In this document: positions 35,917 to 45,600 of the stretch, piece after piece
Layout of the letters: every line of letters begins with the position of its first letter
Position numbering within the stretch: the first letter of the stretch is position 1
Source of the DNA: Kaistia dalseonensis
Lineage (GTDB): Bacteria; Pseudomonadota; Alphaproteobacteria; Rhizobiales; Kaistiaceae
Reading direction: 5' to 3'
Assembly: GCF_030814715.1 (NCBI RefSeq)
Contig: NZ_JAUSVO010000001.1
Coordinates: forward strand, 496,001 to 560,000
Length of the DNA: 64,000 nucleotides
Translations under genes and position numbers: made by a program
Notes under the pieces: generated by a model
Seen by the model: only the letters and a program-made list of their open reading frames with translations
The model's database searches: none
Told to the model about the DNA's origin: nothing

Positions 35917-36868
35917 CGAGGCTGCCGCGATAGAGGAGCCCGGGCTCACGGTCGCGGGCGAGCAGGAGCGGTCCGTCGAGATCGACGAAATCGGCTTCCT
36001 GGGCCAGCAGGACGGCAGGGGCCATGGCGAGCGACGTGCCGACCATGCAACCGACCATGACGGCAAAGCCGTGTGCCCGTGCGGCCGCGACCAGTTCGAG
36101 CGCCTCGGTGAGCCCGCCTGTCTTGTCGAGCTTCACGTTGATCGCGTCATAGCGGCCCGCGAGTTCGTCGAGATCGCTGGCGACATGCAGGCTCTCGTCG
36201 GCGCAGACCGGTACGAGCCGCTTGGCGCTGGCGAGCCAATCGTCATGGCCGGCCGGCAATGGCTGCTCGATGAGTTCGACGCCGGCGTCGCGGCAGGCCC
36301 GCATGTGGGCATCGAAATCGGCTGTCGACCAGGCTTCGTTGGCATCGACGACGATCCGCGCAGTGGGTGCACCGCGTCGCACGGCGGCGATGCGTTCAAT
36401 ATCGCCTGCGCCGCCGAGCTTGACCTTGAGCAGCGGCCTCTCTGCGGCGATGCGTGCTGCAGCCTCCATGCTCTCCGGCGTGCCGAGGCTGAGCGTATAG
36501 GCCGTCACCAGCGGATGCGGCAATGAAAGGCCGAGGCGCGCCGCAACGCTGACGCCCGTCCGCTTCGCCTCGAGATCCCAGAGCGCGCAGTCGATCGCGT
36601 TCCGCGCGGCGCCAGGTGGCATCTCTGCCATGAGGGTGGCGCGGTCCATGCCAGCGGCTATGGCCGGCGCGACGGCCTCGATGGCCGCGACCACGCCCTC
36701 CACCGTCTCGCCATAGCGCGCATAGGGCACGCATTCGCCGCGACCGATATCGGCGCCGTCGCTGATGGTGGCGACGACGACCGTCGCCTCGGTCCGCGCG
36801 CCGCGCGAGATCACAAAGGCACCGGCGATCGGCCAGCGCTCCATGCCGACGGAGAGGATAGGGCTCAT
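35885..36868 (-). CDS. dgcA: N-acetyl-D-glutamate racemase DgcA-like, enolase superfamily
   Basis: A 327-residue enolase-superfamily enzyme related to Ala-Glu dipeptide epimerases. The barrel carries the KxK catalytic pair in PLLKVKLGG, metal ligands in VVDANEAW, IEQPLP and CADESL, and the second lysine in NVKLDKTGG. In the pathway described for D-glutamate catabolism, DgcN acetylates D-glutamate and DgcA converts N-acetyl-D- to N-acetyl-L-glutamate. The coupled DUF1611 gene upstream supports this reading over murein dipeptide recycling. The start overlaps the upstream stop by four bases. Confidence 0.72.
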   Translation of the reverse strand: MSPILSVGMERWPIAGAFVISRGARTEATVVVATISDGADIGRGECVPYARYGETVEGVVAAIEAVAPAIAAGMDRATLMAEMPPGAARNAIDCALWDLEAKRTGVSVAARLGLSLPHPLVTAYTLSLGTPESMEAAARIAAERPLLKVKLGGAGDIERIAAVRRGAPTARIVVDANEAWSTADFDAHMRACRDAGVELIEQPLPAGHDDWLASAKRLVPVCADESLHVASDLDELAGRYDAINVKLDKTGGLTEALELVAAARAHGFAVMVGCMVGTSLAMAPAVLLAQEADFVDLDGPLLLARDREPGLLYRGSLVSPPEPALWG

Positions 36869-37878
36869 GGGGTTCCGAACACCCTGCCGATCTCGGCGAC
36901 GATCGGCCTCACGCCGGTCCGGATCGGATCGACCGCCGGCAGCCCATATTCTGTGGCGAAGGCGTCGAGGCAGGCGGCCGCCGCGCCATCGTCGAGCGCT
37001 GCCGTGTTGATCGAGATGCCGACGCAACGGATGGCGGGGTTGGTCAGGCGGCCGCAGGCGATCGTGAGGTCGATGACCTCCTGGACCGAGGGCAGGGCAT
37101 GGCTGACTCCGCGCATCTTGCTGCGGGTCGGCTCGTGGCACACCACGAAGGCATCCGGCTGGGCGCCATGCAGCAGGCCGAGCGATACACCGGCGAAGGA
37201 GGGATGGAACAGCGAACCCTGGCCCTCGACCAGATCCCAATGGTTTGGCGCAGCCGCTGGCGACAGCCATTCCACGGCGCCGGAGATGAAATCGGCGACG
37301 ACCGCGTCGATCGCGACGCCGCGTCCCGAAATGAACACGCCGGTCTGGCCGGTCGCACGGAAATCGGCATCGAACCCTTCGGCGCGCATGGCGCGCTCGA
37401 GCGCGAGAACCGTGTATTTCTTGCCAACCGAGCAATCGGTGCCGACGCTCAGCAGGCGCAGTCCCGGACGCTTCGTGCCCTTGCCGGTCGCGAATCGCTC
37501 GGTCGTATGGCGCACATCGTGCAAAGCGCGTCCGTTCCGTTCGGCGGCGAGGCGGATCGGCTCGATATCGGCGAGGCGCGAATGCAGTCCGCTCGCGACG
37601 TCGAGGCCATTGTCGAGCGCTTCGACGATCGAGGCGACCCAATGGTCCGGCAGCACGCCACCGGCATTGACCGCGCCAACGATCATGGTGCGGACGCCGG
37701 CGGCCTTCGCTTCCGCGATCGTCATGTCGGGAATGCCGGCATCGGCCTTGCAACCGGCGAGCCGTGACTGCCCCAGACACCATTCAGGCCGCCAGTCGAC
37801 GATTCCAAGCGCCGTCTTGGCCGCCAGAGCGTCCGGAACGTCACCCAAAAACAACAGATAGGGCGTTGCGATCTCCAT
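36865..37878 (-). CDS. dgcN: DUF1611 protein, DgcN-like D-glutamate N-acetyltransferase
   Basis: A 337-residue DUF1611 protein. Its C-terminal half has a P-loop GTDCSVGKKYT near residue 145 followed by RATGQTGVFISGRGVAID, as in the ATPase-like fold of this family. N-terminal MEIATPYLLFLGD and the motif GAVNAGGVLP are conserved features. Family members have been shown to acetylate D-glutamate with acetyl-CoA, the first step of a D-glutamate catabolic route. Coupling to the racemase-like gene (ATGA overlap) makes the assignment likely but not proven. Confidence 0.75.
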   Translation of the reverse strand: MEIATPYLLFLGDVPDALAAKTALGIVDWRPEWCLGQSRLAGCKADAGIPDMTIAEAKAAGVRTMIVGAVNAGGVLPDHWVASIVEALDNGLDVASGLHSRLADIEPIRLAAERNGRALHDVRHTTERFATGKGTKRPGLRLLSVGTDCSVGKKYTVLALERAMRAEGFDADFRATGQTGVFISGRGVAIDAVVADFISGAVEWLSPAAAPNHWDLVEGQGSLFHPSFAGVSLGLLHGAQPDAFVVCHEPTRSKMRGVSHALPSVQEVIDLTIACGRLTNPAIRCVGISINTAALDDGAAAACLDAFATEYGLPAVDPIRTGVRPIVAEIGRVFGTP

Positions 37879-38031
37879 GGATCGTCTTCCTTTCCATCCA
37901 AGGCTTGCCCGAGCTTCCTTGCTCGTGCGATCACCGAGGTAATACCCGGGAGATTAGGTGGGCCCCGGGGGCGCGGCAAGGGCCGGTCCCGTACCCATAT
38001 GGCCGGAACAGGCGTTTAACCCGGAGTGCTC

Positions 38032-39168
38032 GTGGCGACGAAAACGGCATCGCAGCTTGAACTGCTTGACGTAAACGGTCACGCACGCATCGTCGCGAGC
38101 GGCCCGTGGACCGTGCAGACGGTCAATGGGATCGAGCCGCTGGTCGATAACGCGGTCGCCTCGCCCGCAAAGCAGATCACGATCGATCTCGCGGGCATCA
38201 CCCACATCGATACGGCCGGCGCGTGGATGATCACGCGGCTCGAGCGCGGGCTCGCCGCCAATGGCACGAAGATCGAGCTCGTTGGCGCCTCCGACAACGC
38301 CACCCGCCTGCTGAAGGCGCTCGATTCGGCGGAACGGGTGATCCCACCGCCGCGGCCGCATATCGGCGTCGGACGCGAGATGATCGAAGGCGTCGGGCGG
38401 ACGATGTATAATTCCGCCAACGACCTCGAGGCGGGTCTGAACATCCTGGGCGGCGTGACGCGGGGCTTCGTGCGGGCGCTCGTCCATCCCGCGCGCTTCC
38501 GCTTCACCTCCATCGTCTTTCATATTGACCGGACGGGCCTGCGCGCCGTGCCGATCATCGCGCTGATGTCGCTCTTGATCGGCGCGATCATAGCGCAGCA
38601 GAGCGCGTTTCAGCTCCGCAGCTTCGGCGCCGAGGTCTATGTCGTCGATCTCGTCGGCGTGCTGGTCTTGCGCGAACTGGGCGTCCTGCTGACGGCGATC
38701 ATGATCGCCGGCCGCTCGGGCAGCGCGTTCACGGCCGAGATCGGCTCGATGAAGATGCGCGAGGAGATCGACGCCCTGAGCGTGATCGGCCTCGATCCGA
38801 CGGAAGTGCTGATCATGCCGCGCATCTTCGCGCTGATCATCGCTCTGCCGTTGCTAACCTTCATTTCCGACATCATGGCGCTGATCGGCGGCGGGCTCGT
38901 CAGCTGGGTCTATGTCGGATTGCCACCATCGGCCTTCATCATGCGCCTGCGTGATGCCGTGGCGCTCAACACGCTGTTCGTCGGGCTGATCAAGGCGCCG
39001 TTCATGGCGCTCATCATCGGCATCATCGCGGCAACCGAGGGCCTGCGCGTCCAGGGCAGCGCCGAATCGCTCGGTGCCCGGACCACCTCATCCGTCGTGA
39101 AGGCGATCTTCATGGTGATCGTCGTCGACGGCCTGTTCGCGATGTATTTCAGCGCGGTGAGCTATTGA
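38032..39168 (+). CDS. MlaE-type ABC permease with N-terminal STAS domain
   Basis: A 378-residue MCE-system permease. Residues about 1-100 form a STAS-like domain (ITIDLAGITHIDTAGAWMITRLERGLA), which in E. coli is the separate protein MlaB; here it is fused to the permease. Residues about 130-378 hold the MlaE domain, with five to six helices and IGSMKMREEIDALSVIGLDPTEVLIMPRIFA as the coupling region. GTG at 38032 is chosen because CGGAG lies five bases upstream; a second in-frame GTG at 38026 is possible. The stop overlaps the ATPase start. Confidence 0.9.
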   Translation: MATKTASQLELLDVNGHARIVASGPWTVQTVNGIEPLVDNAVASPAKQITIDLAGITHIDTAGAWMITRLERGLAANGTKIELVGASDNATRLLKALDSAERVIPPPRPHIGVGREMIEGVGRTMYNSANDLEAGLNILGGVTRGFVRALVHPARFRFTSIVFHIDRTGLRAVPIIALMSLLIGAIIAQQSAFQLRSFGAEVYVVDLVGVLVLRELGVLLTAIMIAGRSGSAFTAEIGSMKMREEIDALSVIGLDPTEVLIMPRIFALIIALPLLTFISDIMALIGGGLVSWVYVGLPPSAFIMRLRDAVALNTLFVGLIKAPFMALIIGIIAATEGLRVQGSAESLGARTTSSVVKAIFMVIVVDGLFAMYFSAVSY

Positions 39169-39971
39169 TGTCGGCCGTGCTCGCCCAGCCACAACCCCCG
39201 GCACCCGATGCGGAGCGCGAGGTCGTCATTCGCGGCCGCGGCATCACGGTCGGATTCGGGGAGCGCAAGGTCCTCGAGAACCTCGATATCGACGTCTATC
39301 GCGGCGAGATCCTCGGCATCGTGGGCGCGTCGGGCACGGGCAAGTCGGTGCTGTTGCGCACGATATTGGGGCTGCAGCCGAAGCAGGCCGGCACCGTCGA
39401 AATTCTCGGCACGCCTTATGACGAGGCCGACGCCAATACGCGCGCTTCGATCGACCGGCGGCTAGGTGTGTTGTTCCAGCAGGGCGCGCTGTTCTCGTCG
39501 CTGACGGTGCTGCAGAACGTGGAATTTCCGATGCGGGAACACCTGCATCTGTCGAGCCGGCTGATGGACGAGCTGGCGCGGGTCAAGATCGAACTGGTGG
39601 GTCTCGCGCCCGAAGCGGCCGAGCGTGCGCCCTCCGAGCTGTCCGGCGGTATGATCAAGCGGGCGAGTCTCGCGCGGGCGCTGGCGCTCGATCCGGATAT
39701 CGTGTTCCTCGACGAGCCGACATCGGGCCTCGATCCGATTGGCGCCGACGAATTCGACAAGCTGATCGCGACGCTCCGCGATACGTTGGGGCTCACTGTC
39801 TTCATGGTGACCCACGATCTCGATAGTTTGCATACTGTCTGCGACCGAATCGCTGTTCTGGGCGATCGGCATGTACTGATTGAGGGAACGATCGAGGACA
39901 TGCTCGCCTTCGATCATCCTTGGGTTCAACAATATTTCCACGGCGTGCGTGCGCGCCGTCGTGAGGCCTAG
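39168..39971 (+). CDS. MlaF-type ABC transporter ATPase
   Basis: A 267-residue ATPase that drives MCE-type lipid transport. Walker A GASGTGKSVLLR, Q-loop LFQQGALFSSLTVLQNV, signature LSGGMIKRASLARAL, Walker B DIVFLDEPTSGLDP and switch VTHDLDSLHTV are intact. The alternative signature LSGGMIKR is usual in MlaF and Mkl ATPases. The start ATG overlaps the permease stop by one base, and the MCE protein follows after 10 bases. It is part of the 38.0-42.0 kb transport operon. Confidence 0.93.
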   Translation: MSAVLAQPQPPAPDAEREVVIRGRGITVGFGERKVLENLDIDVYRGEILGIVGASGTGKSVLLRTILGLQPKQAGTVEILGTPYDEADANTRASIDRRLGVLFQQGALFSSLTVLQNVEFPMREHLHLSSRLMDELARVKIELVGLAPEAAERAPSELSGGMIKRASLARALALDPDIVFLDEPTSGLDPIGADEFDKLIATLRDTLGLTVFMVTHDLDSLHTVCDRIAVLGDRHVLIEGTIEDMLAFDHPWVQQYFHGVRARRREA

Positions 39972-39981
39972 ACGGAGCGGC

Positions 39982-41352
39982 ATGGAAACGCGTGCAAACT
40001 ACGCGACGATCGGGTTGTTCACCCTTGCGGTGATCGTCGCCTGCTTCGCCTTTGTCTATTGGCTCGCCCGTTACGACGAGAGCGGCGTGCGCAAGCCCAT
40101 GCGCATCCTCGTTCCAGGCTCCGTGACGGGACTCGCGACCGGCAGTCAGGTGCTGTTCAACGGCATTCGCATCGGCGACGTTACATCGCTCCGCATCAAT
40201 CCGGACGACCCGAACCAGGTCGAGACCATGGTTTCGGTCGATCCGAACCAGCCGATCAAGGACGACACCAAGGTTTCGGTCGGCGTCCAGGGCCTGACGG
40301 GCCTCGCCTACATCGATTTTCGCGGCGGCACCGCCGGCAAGCCCAGCATCTTCGCGCAGGAAGGCATCCCGACGCTCACGGCTCAGGGCTCCGGCTTGCA
40401 GGACGTGATCGCCAGCGCGCAGGATGTGATTGCGAAGGTCAATACGGCCGTCGACCAGGTCAACGGCATCCTCAGCACCGCCGATCCGAAGATCCAGGCT
40501 TCGCTTACCAATGTGCAGAAATTCACCGACGCGCTTTCGAAGAATTCGGACGGCGTCGAGGACTTCATGGGCAATGTGAGCGATCTCTCGAAGAAGATCG
40601 GCTCGCTTTCCGGCAATCTCGAAGGGCTGGTCAAGCGCGCCGACGGCATTCTCGCTGCCGTCGATCCGGCCAAGGTCTCCTCGACGCTCGACAGCGTCAA
40701 CCAGGTCACCGAGAAGCTGGCCGCCTCGTCGGAGAGCTTCCCGAAGATCATCGCCAATGTCGAGAAGGTGTCTGGCCAGCTGTCGCAAACGCTGGACGAC
40801 GCGCAGAAGATCGTGCAGGCGGTCCAGGTCGAAGCGGTCAAGAACACGATCACCGACATCTCCACCATTGCACGTCGCGTCCAGACGGCGACGGTCGATA
40901 TCGACAAGATCGTCGCCAATGCGGACAAGACCGTCGCAGACGCGCGCGATTTCGTCGCCTTCGTCAAGGACAAGCAGCCACAGGTCGACCAGATCGTCGC
41001 GGATTCGGGACAGTTGATGCAGCGGCTGAATGCGGCCTCGGCGCGTCTCGACACCATCCTCGGCAAGGCGCAGGACATGCTGACCGACCCGCAAGGCAAG
41101 AGCTTCTTCGCCGAGGCGACCGCCGCCGCCCATTCGATCCGCATCATTGCCGAGGCCTTCCAGGGCCGCGCCGACCAGATCGCCAGCAACCTTGCAAGCT
41201 TCAGCGGGCAGGGGCTCAGGAACGTCAACAGTCTTGTCGAGCAACTTCGCCGCGCGACCGCGAGTTTCGACCAGACTGTCACCACCATCGGCAGTAATCC
41301 GCAGGGCGTCATCTTTGGTAATCCCACGGTCAAGGACTATAACCGCAAATGA
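39982..41352 (+). CDS. MCE-family lipid transport protein (MlaD/LetB-like)
   Basis: A 456-residue periplasmic protein anchored by one N-terminal helix (residues about 7-28, GLFTLAVIVACFAFVYWLA). One MCE domain follows (about 37-120: MRILVPGSVTGLATGSQVLFNGIRIGDV). The remaining 330 residues are a long helical region of irregular repeats rich in VDQVN, ILSTAD and SLTNVQK type segments, longer than in MlaD (183 aa), so it may span part of the periplasm as a tube or needle. GGAG is seven bases before the ATG. It acts with the upstream permease/ATPase and the lipoprotein downstream. Confidence 0.93.
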   Translation: METRANYATIGLFTLAVIVACFAFVYWLARYDESGVRKPMRILVPGSVTGLATGSQVLFNGIRIGDVTSLRINPDDPNQVETMVSVDPNQPIKDDTKVSVGVQGLTGLAYIDFRGGTAGKPSIFAQEGIPTLTAQGSGLQDVIASAQDVIAKVNTAVDQVNGILSTADPKIQASLTNVQKFTDALSKNSDGVEDFMGNVSDLSKKIGSLSGNLEGLVKRADGILAAVDPAKVSSTLDSVNQVTEKLAASSESFPKIIANVEKVSGQLSQTLDDAQKIVQAVQVEAVKNTITDISTIARRVQTATVDIDKIVANADKTVADARDFVAFVKDKQPQVDQIVADSGQLMQRLNAASARLDTILGKAQDMLTDPQGKSFFAEATAAAHSIRIIAEAFQGRADQIASNLASFSGQGLRNVNSLVEQLRRATASFDQTVTTIGSNPQGVIFGNPTVKDYNRK

Positions 41353-41394
41353 CGGCATACCGTGGTCGGGCACAGTGAAGGGGCACAGGATTTC

Positions 41395-42009
41395 ATGCGT
41401 CTTGTAAAGCGAACCGCGCGCGGTGCGGCGCTGGCATCGATCCTGTGTGCCGCCTTGTTGTCGGGCTGCGTCAGCAAGCTGCTGACGACACCGCCGCCGA
41501 ATACCTATGAACTGACCGGACCGACCGAACTGCCCCAGGCGCAGAACCACACGACGGCCCAATTGCTCGTGCCCGCGCCCACGGCGCTCAAGATCCTGGA
41601 CAGCCAGCGCGTCGCCGTATCGCGCGGTTCGCTCGTCGCCTATTATCCGAACGCGCAATATGCCGATACGCTGCCGCGCGTCATCCAGGCCCGGGTAATC
41701 GAGACATTCGAGAAGGCCAAGCAGGCCAAGGCTGTCGGCCGGCCGGGCGAAGGGCTCTCGATCGACTATCAGCTTCTGACCGACATCCGCTCCTTCAACT
41801 TCAATGTCGGCGCGAACAGCCGGACGGCGGTGGTGGAGATCTCGGCGCGCATCATGAACGATCGCAATGGCCGCGTCGTCGCCTTCAAGGTCTTCCGCGC
41901 CGAGGTGCCCGTCGCCGAGGACACGGCGCCGGCCGCCGTCGCCGGCCTCAATGCCGCGCTCGATCAGGTGCTGGTCGAACTCGTGTCCTGGTCGCTCGGC
42001 AAGATCTGA
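41395..42009 (+). CDS. ABC-type transport auxiliary lipoprotein (PqiC-like)
   Basis: A 204-residue lipoprotein. The signal sequence MRLVKRTARGAALASILCA ends in lipobox LLSGC, with lipidation at C25. The mature part NTYELTGPTELP, QRVAVSRGSLVAYYPNAQYADTLPRVIQARVIETFEKA matches the ABC transport auxiliary domain (DUF330 type, as in PqiC). It probably docks the MCE protein at the outer membrane. An in-frame GTG 11 codons upstream is less likely because the lipoprotein start fits MRLVKR. The transcript end lies close to the convergent GGDEF gene. Confidence 0.9.
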   Translation: MRLVKRTARGAALASILCAALLSGCVSKLLTTPPPNTYELTGPTELPQAQNHTTAQLLVPAPTALKILDSQRVAVSRGSLVAYYPNAQYADTLPRVIQARVIETFEKAKQAKAVGRPGEGLSIDYQLLTDIRSFNFNVGANSRTAVVEISARIMNDRNGRVVAFKVFRAEVPVAEDTAPAAVAGLNAALDQVLVELVSWSLGKI

Positions 42010-42031
42010 TCAAGCAACCCTTCGGCCGGGG

Positions 42032-43087
42032 TCAGTGCCGACCATATTGGGCCAGAACGGCGGGAATATCGAGGACTACGCGGTTTCGGCCGCTGTGCTT
42101 TGCCGCATAGAGGCAGGCGTCGGCGCGCTCGATGAGCGATTGGATCGTGTCGCCGGGGCGATGGGTGGCGACACCGATCGAGATCGTGATGCGGCCGAGA
42201 CGTTCGCCCGTGGAACGCTTCACGAACTCCTGGTGCATGACCGCCTGGCGAATATGTTCCCCGACGGCCAAGGCTCTGGCACTATCCGTGCGCGGCAGGA
42301 TGATCGCAAATTCCTCGCCGCCATAGCGACAGGCCGTATCGCCCGCCGTGATGTTCTGCTTGGCGGCGAGCGCCACCAGTCGAAGCACATGGTCGCCGGT
42401 CGGATGACCGTAGCGATCGTTGAATGATTTGAAATGGTCGATGTCGGTCAGGAGCAGCGAAAGCGGCGCGCGTTCGGTTGCGGCCTCATCGACAGCCCGT
42501 TCGATCGCGTGGTCGAAGTGCTTACGATTGCCGAGCGTAGTCAGCTGGTCATTGAGAGATTCATAGTGGATCGCTTCGATATGCGCCTGAAGCGTATCGA
42601 GTTGCGTTCTCGAATCGGAGAGCTGCGCTTCGAGCAGGCGGCGCTTGCCGTCTATCTGCGCCGTTGCGGCAACCAGTTCGCTGAGGACGGCTCGGATGTT
42701 GTCGTCGCCCGTATCGGCTGACAGAGCACGACCCGTGAGTTGCAGCGTCGCGCTATAGCTCGCGGCCTCGTCGAGAGCCGTTTCGATCAACGCGCCGATC
42801 TGGCCGATCTTGGCCACGACCTTGCCGCCGACTTCACCGATCTGATCACCGAGCTGCGCCGGGGAGAGGTGGAGCGCGCATAGTCTCTTTAGCGTGTCGC
42901 TATCGATCCGGCCGTTTTCGCGCAGGGCCGTATCGACGGCGCGCTTCAGCGATCCATTGAAGCCGGACGCGTAAATGTACCAGAACTCGAAATTGCGGGG
43001 GGTGGCCGGCAGCGCGTTGCGGCGCAAATGGTCGAGCGCCAACTCCGCGTAGCGGTAGCTCCGCTTCAGATCATCCCGCCCCATCAT
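42032..43087 (-). CDS. GGDEF diguanylate cyclase, cytoplasmic
   Basis: A 351-residue protein making c-di-GMP from two GTP. The C-terminal half (about 185-345) is a GGDEF domain with LLLTDIDHFKSFNDRYGH and an active-site RYGGEEFAI (near residue 257); SIGVATHRPGDTIQSLIERADACLYAAKHSGRN completes it. The N-terminal half is a helical region without membrane segment or named domain, beginning LKRSYRYAELALDHLRRNALPATPRNFEFWYIYASG, probably a sensor or dimerisation module. The inhibitory I-site RxxD before GGEEF reads TAGD, so product inhibition is probably absent. Two adjacent ATGs could serve as start. Confidence 0.92.
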   Translation of the reverse strand: MMGRDDLKRSYRYAELALDHLRRNALPATPRNFEFWYIYASGFNGSLKRAVDTALRENGRIDSDTLKRLCALHLSPAQLGDQIGEVGGKVVAKIGQIGALIETALDEAASYSATLQLTGRALSADTGDDNIRAVLSELVAATAQIDGKRRLLEAQLSDSRTQLDTLQAHIEAIHYESLNDQLTTLGNRKHFDHAIERAVDEAATERAPLSLLLTDIDHFKSFNDRYGHPTGDHVLRLVALAAKQNITAGDTACRYGGEEFAIILPRTDSARALAVGEHIRQAVMHQEFVKRSTGERLGRITISIGVATHRPGDTIQSLIERADACLYAAKHSGRNRVVLDIPAVLAQYGRH

Positions 43088-43402
43088 GCCCCCGCCCAGA
43101 CTACACGGCCCCACCCTGGTAGCTAACGTAAGCGTCAGCTCCTAAATCCGGGTTAAGTATCATCGTTAAAGTTGTGCTGCGATAGCGATGAAACTGGACT
43201 GGGGCAGATCAATCAGGGAGAAACGACGGAAATCGGTTCTTCGGTCAGAGCAAAAACGTCCTGGCGCGCCTTGTATACAACCAAAAGTTTCAGATGGTGG
43301 CGGGCATGCCCATTGGCATGATCGCCGATCGGCGCCGTTTTCGCGCAACAACCACGGCCGAGTCGCCGCGGCGCGCAATGACGGCGTGGATAGGACTACG
43401 AC
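43088..43402. other. 315-base gap between the GGDEF and RhlE genes
   Basis: No gene is supported; the 87-codon open frame on the plus strand shows no recognisable domain. The gap should contain the promoter of the GGDEF gene (minus strand). The only striking element is the palindrome TTGTATACAA (43271-43280), described separately. No strong terminator for the helicase gene is visible. Confidence 0.6.
43271..43280. promoter_or_regulatory. Ten-base palindrome TTGTATACAA
   Basis: A perfect AT-rich palindrome stands out in GC-rich surroundings, 184 bases upstream of the GGDEF start. Its form resembles the half-sites of GntR-family operators. No GntR gene is in the window, so the partner is unknown and chance is possible. 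Confidence 0.3.
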
Positions 43403-44818
<1,416 letters not shown>

Positions 44819-44819
44819 G

Positions 44820-44858
44820 TTCAAGAAGAAAAGGGCCCGAAGGCTGCGTGGGACGCAG
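44820..44858 (-). promoter_or_regulatory. Structured pyrimidine-tailed leader of the RhlE gene
   Basis: On the minus strand CTGCGT-CCC-ACGCAG (six pairs) is followed directly by GCC-TTCG-GGC and then CCTTTTCTTCTTGA, ending two bases before the helicase ATG. The two hairpins plus pyrimidine run look like an attenuator or a protein-binding leader. It lies inside the longer in-frame extension, so it may also be coding. Confidence 0.4.
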
Positions 44859-44891
44859 GTCTTACGCGTCGCCATCGATGAATGACGTTGG

Positions 44892-44921
44892 CAGATATGA
44901 GCATTTCCGCCAACTTGTCAA
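44892..44921 (-). promoter_or_regulatory. Candidate promoter of the RhlE gene
   Basis: On the minus strand a perfect TTGACA (44916-44921) is followed after 17-18 bases by ATATCT/TATCTG, a weak -10. Transcription would start near 44885, giving a leader of about 67 bases to the preferred ATG or about 10 bases to the upstream ATG. Confidence 0.4.
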
Positions 44922-44968
44922 TTGTTTCGAGACAAATCCGCGGCCAAATCCGCTTTTTCGTCAAGCCG

Positions 44969-45442
44969 CTAGTTGCTGGCGGGGCCGAAACGGTAGCTTC
45001 CGTCACTGTCGATGAACAGCTCGTAGCTCTGGTCGGTGTCGTTGGCCGGGTCGAGCGTCTCGACAAAGATGCTGAGTCCGTCCGGATCCGTTTCGGCGAC
45101 GAAATCGACGATATCGAGCTTCAGGCCGACCAGTTCCGAAACTTCCGTAGTGCGGTCGACGGTCTGCGATCCGTCGATGCCGACGGCGATCCACTGGACG
45201 AACAGGCGCGCTGTCGGTTTCTCGGCCGCGGTGCGGGAAACGACGATCCGGTAGACGCCCTTGCGGCCATCCTTTTCCCAATCGCCGGCGATGCGGACAT
45301 CCTGGACCGAAGGATCGAGCGCTGCGATCCGGTCCGTGACCGGATCGGCCCATGCGGCCGGAATCGCCGAAGGAATGGAGGAGAAAGCCGCCAGGCTGGC
45401 GGCGGCGAGCGCCGCGAAGGCGAAGGTGCGATGAGTCTTCAT
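44969..45442 (-). CDS. Secreted protein of unknown function
   Basis: A 157-residue protein that I do not recognise. MKTHRTFAFAALAAASLAAFS is a clear signal peptide with cleavage near AAWA-DP (about residue 32). The mature part contains no cysteine and has a regular alternating pattern suggesting a beta-rich fold: VQDVRIAGDWEKDGRKGVYRIVV, ARLFVQWIAVGIDG, LKLDIVDFVAETDPDGLSIFVETLDP. GGAG precedes the ATG. It is upstream of and co-directional with the helicase gene, separated by its promoter. Confidence 0.75.
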   Translation of the reverse strand: MKTHRTFAFAALAAASLAAFSSIPSAIPAAWADPVTDRIAALDPSVQDVRIAGDWEKDGRKGVYRIVVSRTAAEKPTARLFVQWIAVGIDGSQTVDRTTEVSELVGLKLDIVDFVAETDPDGLSIFVETLDPANDTDQSYELFIDSDGSYRFGPASN

Positions 45443-45600
45443 CCGCTGTCTCCGGAAGAGGCGAGGCCCCGGTGGCCCTGCTATGGCCGCCGCGGGCGTG
45501 GCTGGCAAGACCGGATCGCATGGGCCCGCGACAGGACGATGGCAAGATGGCTCCAAGAATGCACGGCAAGCATGTGCCGCGACAAGGCGGTGTGACCATC

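Noticed and set aside
44819-44875. An independent leader peptide before the RhlE gene
   Set aside because: The frame has no stop before the helicase and runs straight into it, so it is either an N-terminal extension or untranslated leader, not a separate peptide.
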